Assembly (NCBI RefSeq): GCF_001434585.1
Contig: NZ_AZDB01000018.1
Span: forward strand, 1 to 42,174
DNA length: 42,174 nt
Source: Companilactobacillus crustorum JCM 15951
Lineage (GTDB): Bacteria > Bacillota > Bacilli > Lactobacillales > Lactobacillaceae
Reading direction: 5' to 3'
The position numbers and the translations under genes were made by a program. Below are positions 25,441 through 33,730 of the stretch, piece by piece; the first letter of the stretch is position 1, and every line of letters begins with the position of its first letter. The notes under the pieces were generated by a model that saw nothing but the letters and a program-made list of their open reading frames with translations, was not told where the DNA came from and did not search any database.

Positions 25441-25722
25441 ATGCCAACATCATTGAAGACAATTAAGAGTCATTTGGATTCCCATTTAGGTGAGAATTTG
25501 ACTATAGTTGCACAAGCGGGTCGTAAAAAGGTTGTTCGCCGTCGCGGAACCTTATCAGAAACATTCCATTCAGTTTTTGTTGTAGATTTGGATCAAAATG
25601 AAAACTCATTTGAAAGAGTTTCTTATAGTTATGCTGATTTATTAACAAAATCTATCGATATTACATTCGATAATGAAGAACAAGCTGATACAGAGACAGA
25701 TTCTGAAGTTGAAGCTGAATAA
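25441..25722 (+). CDS. veg: Veg family protein
   Basis: 93 residues. The core IKSHLDSHLGENLTIVAQAGRKKVVRRRGTLSETFHSVFVVDLD is typical of Veg, followed by RVSYSYADLLTKSIDITF and an acidic tail. In Bacillus, Veg affects biofilm matrix genes and spore outgrowth; its role in lactobacilli is unclear. SD AAGGAGTGA lies ahead of ATG 25441. Own promoter and terminator, between rsmA and purR as in other Firmicutes. Confidence 0.95.
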   Translation: MPTSLKTIKSHLDSHLGENLTIVAQAGRKKVVRRRGTLSETFHSVFVVDLDQNENSFERVSYSYADLLTKSIDITFDNEEQADTETDSEVEAE

Positions 25723-25740
25723 TAGTTTTCCGGTAGTATA

Positions 25741-25770
25741 AGGTCTGAACAATTGTTCAGACCTTTTTTT
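25741..25770 (+). terminator. veg terminator
   Basis: Perfect AGGTCTGAAC / GTTCAGACCT stem with AATT loop and T7. Confidence 0.93.
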
Positions 25771-25897
25771 ATGAACAAAATGAAGAAATTATTGTTAAAA
25801 GTTAAGATAATAACCCGCTTTCATCTTAAAAAAGCATGAATTGTTCATTGTTTTGCTTTATAATCTTGTAGGAAGATATGTTTTAGGAGAAAAAAAG

Positions 25898-26740
25898 ATG
25901 AAAACACGAAGAAGCGAACGTTTAATTGATATGACTCGCTATTTACTGGAACGACCACATACATTGATTTCTTTGGTTTTTTTTGCCGATCGTTACGAAT
26001 CAGCTAAGTCGTCTATTTCGGAAGATTTAGGTATTTTGCGAAGAACTTTCATGATCAGGGGAATTGGTGTTTTGGAAACTTTGCCAGGTGCCGGTGGTGG
26101 AGTTATTTTTACGCCAGGAATTTCAAAGAAAGAAGCTACGGAATTTGTTGAAGAAACTTCTAAACGCTTAGTAGAACCAAATCGAATTTTACCAGGTGGT
26201 TACTTATATTTGACAGATTTGTTGGCTGATCCAGAGCTTTTGAGAACGGTAGGACGTATGATTGCTACACAGTATTCTCAAAGTTCAATTGACGTCGTTA
26301 TGACGGTGGCTACTAAAGGTATACCAATTGCTCAAAGTGTAGCTAATTTCTTAAATATACCGTTTGTCATTGTTCGCCGTGATTCTAAAATTACAGAGGG
26401 TTCTACTATTAGTGTCAACTACGCATCAGGATCATCTGATCGAGTAGAAAAAATGGAACTTTCTAAACGTAGTTTGGATGAAGGCTCAAGAGTTTTAGTT
26501 GTCGATGACTTTATGAAGGGCGGTGGCACAATCAATGGCTTGCAAAGCTTGATTTCTGAATTCAATGCAATCTTTGTTGGTGCTACAGTCTTTGCAGAGA
26601 ATATCAATATCAATAGTCAATTCAGCGATGCTGATATAACTTCTATTTTTAAGGTAACCAAAATTGACACTAAGAACCGTATTTTGAACGTGCAACCGGG
26701 AAATTATTTAACTAATACTGATTTCAGTTATTTTGAATAA
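25898..26740 (+). CDS. purR: purine operon repressor PurR
   Basis: 280 residues. An N-terminal winged helix (RRSERLIDMTRYLLERPHTLISLVFFADRYESAKSSISEDLGILRR) is fused to a phosphoribosyltransferase-like effector domain. This has the PRPP loop VLVVDDFMKGGGTI at about 198-211 and VATKGIPIAQSVA. It represses purine genes at PurBoxes and is released by PRPP. The frame is open from 25841, but AGGAGA (25885-25890) and the conserved MKTRRSERL start fix ATG 25898. I found no PurBox-like CGAAC element in its own upstream region. Confidence 0.96.
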   Translation: MKTRRSERLIDMTRYLLERPHTLISLVFFADRYESAKSSISEDLGILRRTFMIRGIGVLETLPGAGGGVIFTPGISKKEATEFVEETSKRLVEPNRILPGGYLYLTDLLADPELLRTVGRMIATQYSQSSIDVVMTVATKGIPIAQSVANFLNIPFVIVRRDSKITEGSTISVNYASGSSDRVEKMELSKRSLDEGSRVLVVDDFMKGGGTINGLQSLISEFNAIFVGATVFAENININSQFSDADITSIFKVTKIDTKNRILNVQPGNYLTNTDFSYFE

Positions 26741-26748
26741 ATTCTTGA

Positions 26749-26778
26749 TTGAGCAGTCATATAGAATAATGCTATTAT
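26749..26778 (+). promoter_or_regulatory. possible glmU promoter
   Basis: TTGAGC (26749-26754), 18-bp spacer, TATTAT (26773-26778), 37 bases before the glmU start. The match to consensus is moderate. Confidence 0.4.
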
Positions 26779-26814
26779 ATATAAGGATATTTGAATGACT
26801 GAAGGGAGTTTCTG

Positions 26815-28203
26815 ATGTCGAATCGTTATGTAATAATTCTTGCCGCTGGAAAAGGAACAAGAATGAAGTCGAGATTGTACAAAGTGTTGCATCCTGTAGC
26901 TGGTAAGGCTATGGTCGACCATGTATTAACTCAAGTAGAAAAGGTTCAACCAGACTTGATTGAAACTGTTATTGGTAATGGGGCCGAAAAGGTCAAGGCT
27001 TTACTTGGCGATAGAACTAAGTATGCTTTACAAACTGAGCAATTGGGTACAGGCCATGCGGTGTTGCAGACTGAAGATGTTTTAGGCGACAAAGATGGTA
27101 TTACCTTAGTTGCAACTGGTGATACACCATTGTTTACAGCTGATACTTTTGAAAAACTATTTGATTTTCATGAAAAAGAAGGAGCAGCTGCTACAATTTT
27201 AACAGCACACGCTGATAATCCATTTGGATATGGACGCATTGTTCGTAATGCTAATGGCGACGTTGAAAAAATTGTTGAACAAAAAGATGCTTCAAGAAGT
27301 GAACAAGAAATTCAAGAAATAAACACGGGTGTTTTGTGCTTTGATAACAAATTGTTATTTGAGGAATTGCACAAAGTTAATAATGATAACGCCCAAGGTG
27401 AATATTATTTACCTGATGTTATTTCGCTACTTAAAGAAGAGGGTAAGAAGGTTTCAGCTTATCAAATGGCTGACCTAAGCGAATCATTAGGTGTGAACGA
27501 CCGTGTAGCGCTATCACAAGCTGAAAAGATTATGCAAAGAAGAATCAATGAAGCTCATATGCGTGATGGCGTTACAATTGTTGATTCTGACAATACTTAT
27601 ATTGATGTCGATGTTGAGATTGGTAACGATACAGTTATTGAACCTAATGTGAAAATATTTGGCAAGACAAGTATTGGCTCTGAATGTGTAATTGGTTCTG
27701 GTTCTAGAATTTCTGATTCAGAAATTCAAGACAATGTAGAAGTAATTAGTTCTACGATTGAAAGCGCCGTTATGCATAAAGGAAGCAATATAGGACCTAA
27801 TTCGCACTTAAGACCTAAAGCAGAGATTGGCCGCGATGTTCATATCGGTAACTTCTGTGAAATTAAGAATGCTAAGATTGGTGATAGAACCAAGGTGGGT
27901 CATCTAACATATGTTGGAGATGCTACTTTAGGAACTGATATCAATGTTGGTTGTGGTGTTGTCTTTGTAAATTATGATGGTGTTAAGAAGTGGCATAGTA
28001 ATATTGGTGATCATTCCTTCATTGGTAGCAATTCTAATATTGTTGCTCCTGTAGAGATGGCTGATCACTCATTTATTGCAGCTGGTTCAACTATTACTAA
28101 AGACATCCCTAAGCATGCAATGGCAATTGCTCGTGAGAGACAAACAAACAAAGAAGATTTTTGGAATAGATTACCGCTATCAAATAGTGAAGATTGGAAA
28201 TAA
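26815..28203 (+). CDS. glmU: bifunctional GlcNAc-1-P uridyltransferase / GlcN-1-P acetyltransferase
   Basis: 462 residues, full length. N-terminal nucleotidyltransferase domain with [13 protein letters not shown] (8-20), [12 protein letters not shown] and [11 protein letters not shown]. The C-terminal left-handed beta helix shows hexapeptide spacing from about 255, ending with the acetyltransferase site [26 protein letters not shown] and NYDGVKKW. It makes UDP-GlcNAc for peptidoglycan and teichoic acid synthesis. SD GAAGGGAG. It runs into prs with a 14-base gap, the conserved pair. Confidence 0.98.
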   Translation: MSNRYVIILAAGKGTRMKSRLYKVLHPVAGKAMVDHVLTQVEKVQPDLIETVIGNGAEKVKALLGDRTKYALQTEQLGTGHAVLQTEDVLGDKDGITLVATGDTPLFTADTFEKLFDFHEKEGAAATILTAHADNPFGYGRIVRNANGDVEKIVEQKDASRSEQEIQEINTGVLCFDNKLLFEELHKVNNDNAQGEYYLPDVISLLKEEGKKVSAYQMADLSESLGVNDRVALSQAEKIMQRRINEAHMRDGVTIVDSDNTYIDVDVEIGNDTVIEPNVKIFGKTSIGSECVIGSGSRISDSEIQDNVEVISSTIESAVMHKGSNIGPNSHLRPKAEIGRDVHIGNFCEIKNAKIGDRTKVGHLTYVGDATLGTDINVGCGVVFVNYDGVKKWHSNIGDHSFIGSNSNIVAPVEMADHSFIAAGSTITKDIPKHAMAIARERQTNKEDFWNRLPLSNSEDWK

Positions 28204-28217
28204 GGGTGAATAATTAA

Positions 28218-29192
28218 ATGTCATGTCAAAATAACGAACAATCAATGAAGATTTTTGCATTGAACTCTAATAAACCTTTAGCAGAAAAAATTGCTAAAGA
28301 AGTGGGCGTACCACTAGGAAAGTCATCAGTAACACGTTTCAGCGATGGTGAAATTCAAATCAATATTGATGAAAGTATTCGTGGTTCTGAAGTTTTCTTG
28401 ATTCAATCAACTTCAGCTCCTGTTAATGATAATTTGATGGAATTATTGATCATGGTAGATGCCTTAAGACGTGCTTCTGCTAGTGTTATTAATGTTGTGA
28501 TTCCATATTATGGTTATGCTAGACAAGACCGTAAGTCTCGTTCACGTGAACCTATTACAGCTAAATTAGTTGCTAATATGTTAGAACGTGCTGGTGTTGA
28601 CCGTGTTCTTGCACTTGATCTTCATGCTGCACAAATTCAAGGATTCTTTGATATTCCAGTTGATCACTTAATGGGTGCTCCATTATTAGCTGATTACTTC
28701 TTATCAAATCATCTTGAAGAAGGCGCAGTTGTTGTTTCACCTGATCATGGTGGTGTTACACGTGCCAGAAAGTTAGCTGAATTCTTGAAGACACCAATTG
28801 CTATTATTGATAAACGTCGTCCTCGTGCTAACGTAGCTGAAGTTATGAATATTATTGGTAATGTTAAAGGTAAACGTGCCATCATCATTGATGATATGAT
28901 CGATACTGCTGGTACAATTTCATTAGCATCACAAGCTCTTATTGATGCTGGTGCTACTGAAGTTTACGCATGTTGTACACATCCAATTCTTTCTGGTCCG
29001 GCTATCGAGAGAATTGAAGCTTCACCAATTAAAACATTGGTTGTAACAGATTCAATCAACCTTCCTAAGGACAAGATTATCGACAAGATGGTTCAAGTAT
29101 CAGTTGGACCTCTTATCGGTGAAGCAATCAAGCGTGTTCATGATAATGACCCAGTTAGTCCATTGTTCAATACACGTTTCCAAAAGAAATAA
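28218..29192 (+). CDS. prs: ribose-phosphate pyrophosphokinase
   Basis: 324 residues. Class I PRPP synthetase motifs: [36 protein letters not shown], the PRPP loop [13 protein letters not shown] and [17 protein letters not shown]. It makes PRPP from ribose-5-P and ATP for purine, pyrimidine, His, Trp and NAD synthesis, and so supplies the effector sensed by PurR two genes upstream. SD AAGGGTGA. High use of favoured codons suggests strong expression. Confidence 0.98.
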   Translation: MSCQNNEQSMKIFALNSNKPLAEKIAKEVGVPLGKSSVTRFSDGEIQINIDESIRGSEVFLIQSTSAPVNDNLMELLIMVDALRRASASVINVVIPYYGYARQDRKSRSREPITAKLVANMLERAGVDRVLALDLHAAQIQGFFDIPVDHLMGAPLLADYFLSNHLEEGAVVVSPDHGGVTRARKLAEFLKTPIAIIDKRRPRANVAEVMNIIGNVKGKRAIIIDDMIDTAGTISLASQALIDAGATEVYACCTHPILSGPAIERIEASPIKTLVVTDSINLPKDKIIDKMVQVSVGPLIGEAIKRVHDNDPVSPLFNTRFQKK

Positions 29193-29220
29193 AGTAAATT
29201 TGTAAATTAAAAACAAAAAA

Positions 29221-29261
29221 GATGAGTCAGTAACCTTAAAGGTGCTGACTCATCTTTTTTT
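29221..29261 (+). terminator. glmU-prs terminator
   Basis: Perfect 10-bp stem GATGAGTCAG / CTGACTCATC with a 13-base loop and T8. Confidence 0.93.
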
Positions 29262-29294
29262 GTGGATTCAATTAAATATTTTTAAGGAAGAAAA

Positions 29295-29347
29295 ATATGC
29301 GTACTTGTTATTTTATTCTTTGAGTTTATTATTATCCACGTACTCAA
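29295..29347 (+). promoter_or_regulatory. promoter and possible HxlR operator of the hydrolase-MIF-OYE operon
   Basis: A candidate promoter has TTGTTA (29305-29310), 16-bp spacer and TATTAT (29327-29332). Direct repeats CGTACT lie at 29300-29305 (abutting the -35) and 29339-29344 (at the expected start). The 10-mer ATATGCGTAC at 29295-29304 recurs exactly at 33066-33075, upstream of the HxlR regulator gene. The placement is typical of repressor sites; binding is inferred. Confidence 0.45.
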
Positions 29348-29377
29348 AAAGAGATACATGAAAGCGGGGGGACATCT

Positions 29378-30247
29378 ATGATTGAAGAACTCAATATTAT
29401 TTCAAAATCAGGAACAGAATTGCAAGGCACACTTTTTAAATCGGGTCATGCTTCGACAGTTTTGATAGCTATAACAGGTGTTCACGGCAACTTTTATTCC
29501 AATCCCTTTTATGTAAATATTGGAAAAACTTTGATGGATGCAGGTATAGATTTTATTTATGCTCAGACACGGGATGCCTTTAGCCAAGTTGAAGCAATTA
29601 ATCATGTAACTGGTAAAAAGGAACTTGTAGGATCATGGTCAGAGAATTTTGATGATGCCAATGAAGATGTTGAAGCTTATTTAGAATATGTGAAAAATCA
29701 TCATTATCAAGATGTGATTTTAGGCGGACACTCACTAGGTGCTAATAAAGTAATTCATTATTTAGCAACGCATAAAAAATCGAATGTGGATAAATTTTTG
29801 CTGATAAGTCCAGCAAATATTAAGCGTCTAACTGATACAGTTTCGGAAAAAGAAAAGTTAGTTGTTAAGCAATTGGTTGAAAGTGGCAAAGGAAAACAAA
29901 TTTTACCATTTCAATTATTTGGATGGTTGCCATGTACTGCAGATACTGCCGATCAATGGTTAAACTCAACGACATTGGATAATGTTCATACACGAAAAAA
30001 TGCTGATTTTAGTCAGGTTGAAAGAATTGAAAATACTGGCGCACTTTTAATTGGGACAATGGACACTTTTACTTATGGCGATCCTGTCAAATATCTTCAA
30101 AATATTAATGAACATTTTCAAAACAAACAGAATAATGATCTGATTTTTATAAAAAATACGGGACATACGTATCAAGAAAAGGAACAAGAATTAGCTAATG
30201 AAATTTTGAAGCTGATTCAAAAATGGCAATTTGGAGGTATTTCATAA
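29378..30247 (+). CDS. alpha/beta-hydrolase
   Basis: 289 residues. Nucleophile elbow GGHSLGANK (Ser119 in GHSLG), oxyanion region ITGVHGNFYSNP near 33, likely Asp in LLIGTMDTFTYGDP and His in NTGHTYQEKE near the C terminus, so the catalytic triad appears complete. There is no signal peptide, so it is cytoplasmic. It is the first gene of a four-gene operon with tautomerase, OYE and DsbA-like genes, which suggests it cleaves an ester, lactone or thioester-type compound handled by the same route. The true substrate is unknown. The stop overlaps the tautomerase start (TAATG). Confidence 0.85.
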   Translation: MIEELNIISKSGTELQGTLFKSGHASTVLIAITGVHGNFYSNPFYVNIGKTLMDAGIDFIYAQTRDAFSQVEAINHVTGKKELVGSWSENFDDANEDVEAYLEYVKNHHYQDVILGGHSLGANKVIHYLATHKKSNVDKFLLISPANIKRLTDTVSEKEKLVVKQLVESGKGKQILPFQLFGWLPCTADTADQWLNSTTLDNVHTRKNADFSQVERIENTGALLIGTMDTFTYGDPVKYLQNINEHFQNKQNNDLIFIKNTGHTYQEKEQELANEILKLIQKWQFGGIS

Positions 30248-30594
30248 TGCCCTTTATCATGACAAAGGTTAATCGAAAAGTTACAAAAGAACAGGAATTA
30301 CAATTAAAAGCTGGTTTAGGTAAGGCAATCAGTTTTGTACCAGGTAAGTCGGAGGAGGTCTTGATGGTAGGAATCGAAGACCAATATCATTTGTATCTTC
30401 GTGGTGATGGAACTCAAGCTCTGGCATATATTTCAGTAGCAATTTATGGCACAGCTGATCATCAAGGCTATGACAGGTTAAATTTAGCTATTACTGAATT
30501 GTTTTATAAAGTACTTCACGTAAATCCGGAAAATCTTTTTATTGATTATGAGGATATTAAGAGCTGGGGTACTAGTGGCTATTTTATTGAATAA
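30247..30594 (+). CDS. MIF-family tautomerase
   Basis: 115 residues, exactly the length of vertebrate macrophage migration inhibitory factor. MPFIMTKVNRKV starts with the Pro that becomes the catalytic N-terminal base after Met removal. GKSEEVLMVGIED corresponds to the MIF stretch containing Lys32. LNLAITELFYKVLHVNPENLFIDYEDIKSWGTSGYFI parallels the MIF C terminus. The likely activity is keto-enol tautomerisation of phenylpyruvate- or dopachrome-like compounds. SD GGAGGT lies inside the hydrolase gene, whose stop shares the start (TAATG). Bacterial MIF proper is much less common than 4-OT. The match is by eye, but good along the full length. Confidence 0.82.
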   Translation: MPFIMTKVNRKVTKEQELQLKAGLGKAISFVPGKSEEVLMVGIEDQYHLYLRGDGTQALAYISVAIYGTADHQGYDRLNLAITELFYKVLHVNPENLFIDYEDIKSWGTSGYFIE

Positions 30595-30608
30595 GGAGAG
30601 AAATAAAA

Positions 30609-31724
30609 ATGAAAGATAAATATCAAAAGTTATTTGACTCATATACATTGAACAATGGTGTTGAAATAAAAAATAGATTAGTTGTTGCACCTTTGACGGT
30701 CTATTATTCTGGTCCCGATGGAGAATTGACAGATTCAGCTCGTACTTTTTGGAAAGATAGATTTAAAGGCTTCGGAATGTGGATTATTCCCTTTACAAAT
30801 GTCCATCCAAGCGGAATTGGTTTTGAGTCGCCTAATGCTTTCCATGAAGAGAATTTACCAACATTAAAAGAGTATGCCGATATTTCGCATGAACAAGGAG
30901 CAAAAGCAGTTATTCAATTAGCTCATTCGGGAATTCGTTCTGATACCTCGATGAATCAAGGCTATGATCTGCTCGGTCCTAGCGATCTACCATATATGGG
31001 TGTTCGTGGTATGACCGACGAGGAAGTTAGAGAAATAATCCATTCATTTGCTTATGCTACAGAGTTAGCTATTCGAGCAGGTTTGGATGGAGTTGAGATT
31101 CATGGTGCTAATGGTTGGCTAGTACAACAGTTTGTTTCAGCTACGTATAACAAAAGAACCGACCATTGGGGTGGCAGTATGGAAAAACGTTTTAATTTTC
31201 CAATGGCCATCATTGATGCAATTGATGAGGTTCGTCAAAAATATCATCGTCCTGATTTTATTGTAGGTTATCGTTTTTCACCAGAGGAACCTGGACAAGA
31301 AGGATTGACTATGAAAGAGACCCTAGCTTTGGTCGATCGCTTAGTGGAAAAACCTTTGCAATACATTCACATTTCTCTATGGAATTTTTATAAAAAGATT
31401 CGTCGTGGCGGCAGCAATAAGATGACTAGAATGGAAGCTGTTCATGATCGAATTGCTGGGCGTTTGCCATTTATCGGTGTAGGCGATCTTTTTGCAGAAG
31501 AGAAAGGACTTCAAGCATTCAACACAGGTTGGGCTGATTTCTTAGCCGTTGGTGGAGCAGTTGAGTTGAATCCGCATTTGGTTGATCAAATAAAAAATGA
31601 TCGTGAAGATGAAATTCAAAGTGAATTTGATTGGAATCAGATGGATTCATATCGTTTTACACCTTCAATGCTTTATGGAACATTGTCAGGTAATGCTATG
31701 TTTCCAAAAACTAAACAGGAGTAA
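30609..31724 (+). CDS. NADH:flavin oxidoreductase / Old Yellow Enzyme family
   Basis: 371 residues, FMN-dependent TIM barrel. Features: IKNRLVVAPLTVYYSGPDGELT at the N terminus, VIQLAHSGIRS, the substrate-binding pair in GVEIHGANGWLVQQFVSATYNKRTDHWGGS (His...Asn as in OYE1) and VGYRFSPEEPGQEGLT. FMN phosphate-site residues follow near IGVGDLF and DFLAVGGAVELNP. OYEs reduce activated C=C bonds of unsaturated carbonyls, quinones and nitro compounds with NAD(P)H. Classic YqjM has Cys near Met25/Cys26, whereas here Thr-Val occupies that zone (APLTVYY). SD AAGGAGAG; third gene of the operon. Confidence 0.92.
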   Translation: MKDKYQKLFDSYTLNNGVEIKNRLVVAPLTVYYSGPDGELTDSARTFWKDRFKGFGMWIIPFTNVHPSGIGFESPNAFHEENLPTLKEYADISHEQGAKAVIQLAHSGIRSDTSMNQGYDLLGPSDLPYMGVRGMTDEEVREIIHSFAYATELAIRAGLDGVEIHGANGWLVQQFVSATYNKRTDHWGGSMEKRFNFPMAIIDAIDEVRQKYHRPDFIVGYRFSPEEPGQEGLTMKETLALVDRLVEKPLQYIHISLWNFYKKIRRGGSNKMTRMEAVHDRIAGRLPFIGVGDLFAEEKGLQAFNTGWADFLAVGGAVELNPHLVDQIKNDREDEIQSEFDWNQMDSYRFTPSMLYGTLSGNAMFPKTKQE

Positions 31725-31729
31725 GAAAA

Positions 31730-32575
31730 ATGGATCAATTAAAAATAATCACAGTAGCTGATCCGATGATGGGATTATTATGGGAAACTTGGCCAATTCA
31801 TCGCAAACTTGAAACTCATTTTGGAGAACAGATATCTTTTGGAACGTTGATGGGACAACTAGTGAAAGATGTATACGGTTTGGTAGATCAAGAAATTTTA
31901 TCCCGTTATGGCAAAACAGTTGCTCTTAATCAATATTGGGTAAAATTAATGCAGATTTATTTACAGGAAGAAAGATTGACGGGCATGCCTATCCAAATGG
32001 GTACAAATGAAAGACTGTTTGATGAAAATCACACTTCTTCTTTGCCACTTGATCGAGGATTGCGAGCAATTGCTAAGAGTAATGCCGAATTAGAAGATCA
32101 AGTATTGTATGAACTTCAATACGATACAGTTGTAGAAAATAAGCAAACTAATGATATTAATTACCTGACGAAGTTAGCGGCTAACTTTAAAATTGATAAA
32201 AATAAGTTTTCTGCTAATTATAAGTCGGTTAATTTAAATCAAGAAATGAACATTATGAGCCAGCTAAAAATTTCTCAATTACCGGCTTATATAGTTACTT
32301 ATGGAGATAAGAGCTACGTTATAAAGGGGCTGCCTAAATACTCAGAGTGGGTAGATATGATAACAAAAATAAGTCAAGGTAATTTGAAGAGTCGCAAGGT
32401 TACTTTTAATAAAGAAATGGTGCTTGATTTTATTAAAATTCATCCGCATATTTCAAGTTTGGAATTAAAAGAGGCATTTGGTTTGAGTGATGAGCAAGAA
32501 GTTATAAGGATACTTGAAGACACTGATTTAAAGACCAAAAAAATAAAGAAGACTATCTTCTATAGTTTGAAGTAA
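31730..32575 (+). CDS. DsbA/FrnE-like thioredoxin-fold protein without the CxxC, plus C-terminal helical domain
   Basis: 281 residues. The N terminus IITVADPMMGLLWETWPIHRKLETHFG matches the FrnE/DsbA-like pattern DPxCxxCWxxxP, but both Cys positions are Met14 and Leu17, so it cannot be a disulfide oxidoreductase. SQLPAYIVTYGDKSYVIKG is the cis-Pro strand of the thioredoxin fold. The last 60 residues (MVLDFIKIHPHISSLELKEAFGLSDEQEVIRILED) look like a winged-helix or other small helical domain. A comparable cysteine-poor DsbA-like protein is the Spx adaptor SpxH/YjbH, so an adaptor or sensor role is possible, as speculation. Last gene of the operon, five bases after the OYE gene. Confidence 0.75.
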   Translation: MDQLKIITVADPMMGLLWETWPIHRKLETHFGEQISFGTLMGQLVKDVYGLVDQEILSRYGKTVALNQYWVKLMQIYLQEERLTGMPIQMGTNERLFDENHTSSLPLDRGLRAIAKSNAELEDQVLYELQYDTVVENKQTNDINYLTKLAANFKIDKNKFSANYKSVNLNQEMNIMSQLKISQLPAYIVTYGDKSYVIKGLPKYSEWVDMITKISQGNLKSRKVTFNKEMVLDFIKIHPHISSLELKEAFGLSDEQEVIRILEDTDLKTKKIKKTIFYSLK

Positions 32576-32578
32576 TAA

Positions 32579-32626
32579 AAAATCCAGTACGGTAACCATC
32601 AATGATGGCTGCTGTACTGGATTTTT
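32579..32626. terminator. terminator between the operon and the HxlR gene
   Basis: AAAATCCAGTAC / GTACTGGATTTTT outer stem with an internal CCATCA-ATGATGG hairpin, and A/T tracts on both sides. It serves the convergent operon (+) and hxlR (-). The outer arms echo those at 4182-4228. Confidence 0.88.
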
Positions 32627-32672
32627 ATGTAGAAAGAATTAGTAAAAAGCTATGTTTCAAATTTTAAAGAGT

Positions 32673-33032
32673 TTATCTATTTTTGTGTATCTTTTGGCCC
32701 CAATCAAACAAGCCATCCATAGTGTAAACTAATTCTTTTCCTAAATCAGTTAGGTGATAAGTCACAGATGGAGGAACCGTTCCATCGTCGTGTCGTACTA
32801 AAAGTTTATCGTCCTCAAGCTCACGTAAACTTTTAGTTAGCATAGTATTGGTAATATTTCCGACCATTCGTTTGAGATGATTATAATGCTGTCCATCTTC
32901 AAGCATTAGTTTCCATAAAATCGGAATTTTCCATTTGGAGCCGATGATTTGCATTGAGTATGTAATTGGACAATAATCAGGCATTTCTTTATTGAAACGA
33001 TTGATTTTTTCCTCAAAGATTTGTTGTTCCAT
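32673..33032 (-). CDS. HxlR-family regulator (second copy)
   Basis: 119 residues. Conserved sensing Cys21 in DYCPITYSMQIIGSKWKIPILWKL, recognition helix region GNITNTMLTKSLRELEDDKLL, wing VRHDDGTVPPSVTYHLTDLG and C-terminal DGLFDWGQKIHK. HxlR proteins in Bacillus (YodB, CatR, HypR) control quinone and aldehyde detoxification enzymes through this cysteine. It faces the hydrolase-MIF-OYE operon and shares the upstream 10-mer ATATGCGTAC with it, so I infer it regulates that operon and itself. The SD (AAAGGAT) is rather far from the ATG. Confidence 0.92.
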   Translation of the reverse strand: MEQQIFEEKINRFNKEMPDYCPITYSMQIIGSKWKIPILWKLMLEDGQHYNHLKRMVGNITNTMLTKSLRELEDDKLLVRHDDGTVPPSVTYHLTDLGKELVYTMDGLFDWGQKIHKNR

Positions 33033-33065
33033 GATTGATTTCAGATCCTTTTTTTAGAAATAAAT

Positions 33066-33075
33066 ATATGCGTAC
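33066..33075. promoter_or_regulatory. shared 10-mer upstream of hxlR
   Basis: ATATGCGTAC, identical to 29295-29304 in front of the oxidoreductase operon and 34 bases upstream of the HxlR start. A further partial similarity, CCACG followed by TACT, is seen in both regions. It is a candidate HxlR operator half-site. Confidence 0.4.
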
Positions 33076-33127
33076 AATCTATTTACGTTCCACGAAATAC
33101 TAACACATATAATCTATGCTAAGCAAA

Positions 33128-33176
33128 GAAAAAACGTTCTATACCTATTAGATAAAAGTCTGATAGGTATAGAACG
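33128..33176 (-). terminator. mscL terminator
   Basis: Perfect 14-bp stem CGTTCTATACCTAT (33135-33148) with 33163-33176. The T-run for minus-strand transcripts is supplied by the A-rich stretch at 33128-33134. Confidence 0.9.
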
Positions 33177-33185
33177 CTTTAATTG

Positions 33186-33596
33186 TTAGTATCTGTCGTT
33201 ATGATTATTTCTTTGTTGATATCTGAGTAAATCACGGATTTGTTGTAAGTATTCAGTTTGTGGATCGGGAATTTCGTCACCATTTTTATCAAACTTACTA
33301 CGTGAACCATCACGGCGCATACGGTTCATCATCTTAACGATCATGAAGACGACAAACATGATGATTAGGAAATTGATCAATGCATTGATAAAATCACCGA
33401 TTAGGAAGTTTGCTCCTAATACTTGAAACTTCATATCTGATAGATCAATTTGCCCAATAAAGAGTCCGATTAGCGGATTTAAAAGGTAGGTAGTAATCGC
33501 TGATACCAAACTATTAAAGGCAGCACCAACGATAACACCGACAGCCAAGTCAACAACAGTACCACGGGAAATAAATTCCTGGAATTCCTTAAACAT
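33186..33596 (-). CDS. mscL: large-conductance mechanosensitive channel
   Basis: 136 residues. MFKEFQEFISRGTVVDLAVGVIVGAAFNSLVSAI is the N-terminal amphipathic helix plus pore helix TM1. A periplasm-side loop and TM2 (FLIGDFINALINFLIIMFVVFMIVKMMNRM) follow, with a basic-acidic C-terminal helix bundle segment. It opens under membrane tension to release solutes on osmotic downshock. The frame is open 45 bases upstream to a TTG, but ATG 33596 gives the conserved start with GAAGGAG ahead of it. It stands alone, with its own terminator. Confidence 0.96.
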   Translation of the reverse strand: MFKEFQEFISRGTVVDLAVGVIVGAAFNSLVSAITTYLLNPLIGLFIGQIDLSDMKFQVLGANFLIGDFINALINFLIIMFVVFMIVKMMNRMRRDGSRSKFDKNGDEIPDPQTEYLQQIRDLLRYQQRNNHNDRY

Positions 33597-33730
33597 TCTC
33601 GCCCAATCTCCTTCATTGATATTACCTTTTTCAAAGTACAAGATTCACTTTACTATACTTTGGAAAATTTTAAAGTAGGAGATTGATATTTATTGAAATT
33701 TTAATTGAGCTGTAAAAAAGTAATTTTCAA

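Noticed and set aside
29297-29323. Eight-codon ORF (MRTCYFIL) with AAGGAAG upstream, possible leader peptide
   Set aside because: It overlaps the best -35 box for the operon, so it would lie upstream of the transcript start. The shared ATATGCGTAC motif explains the sequence better.
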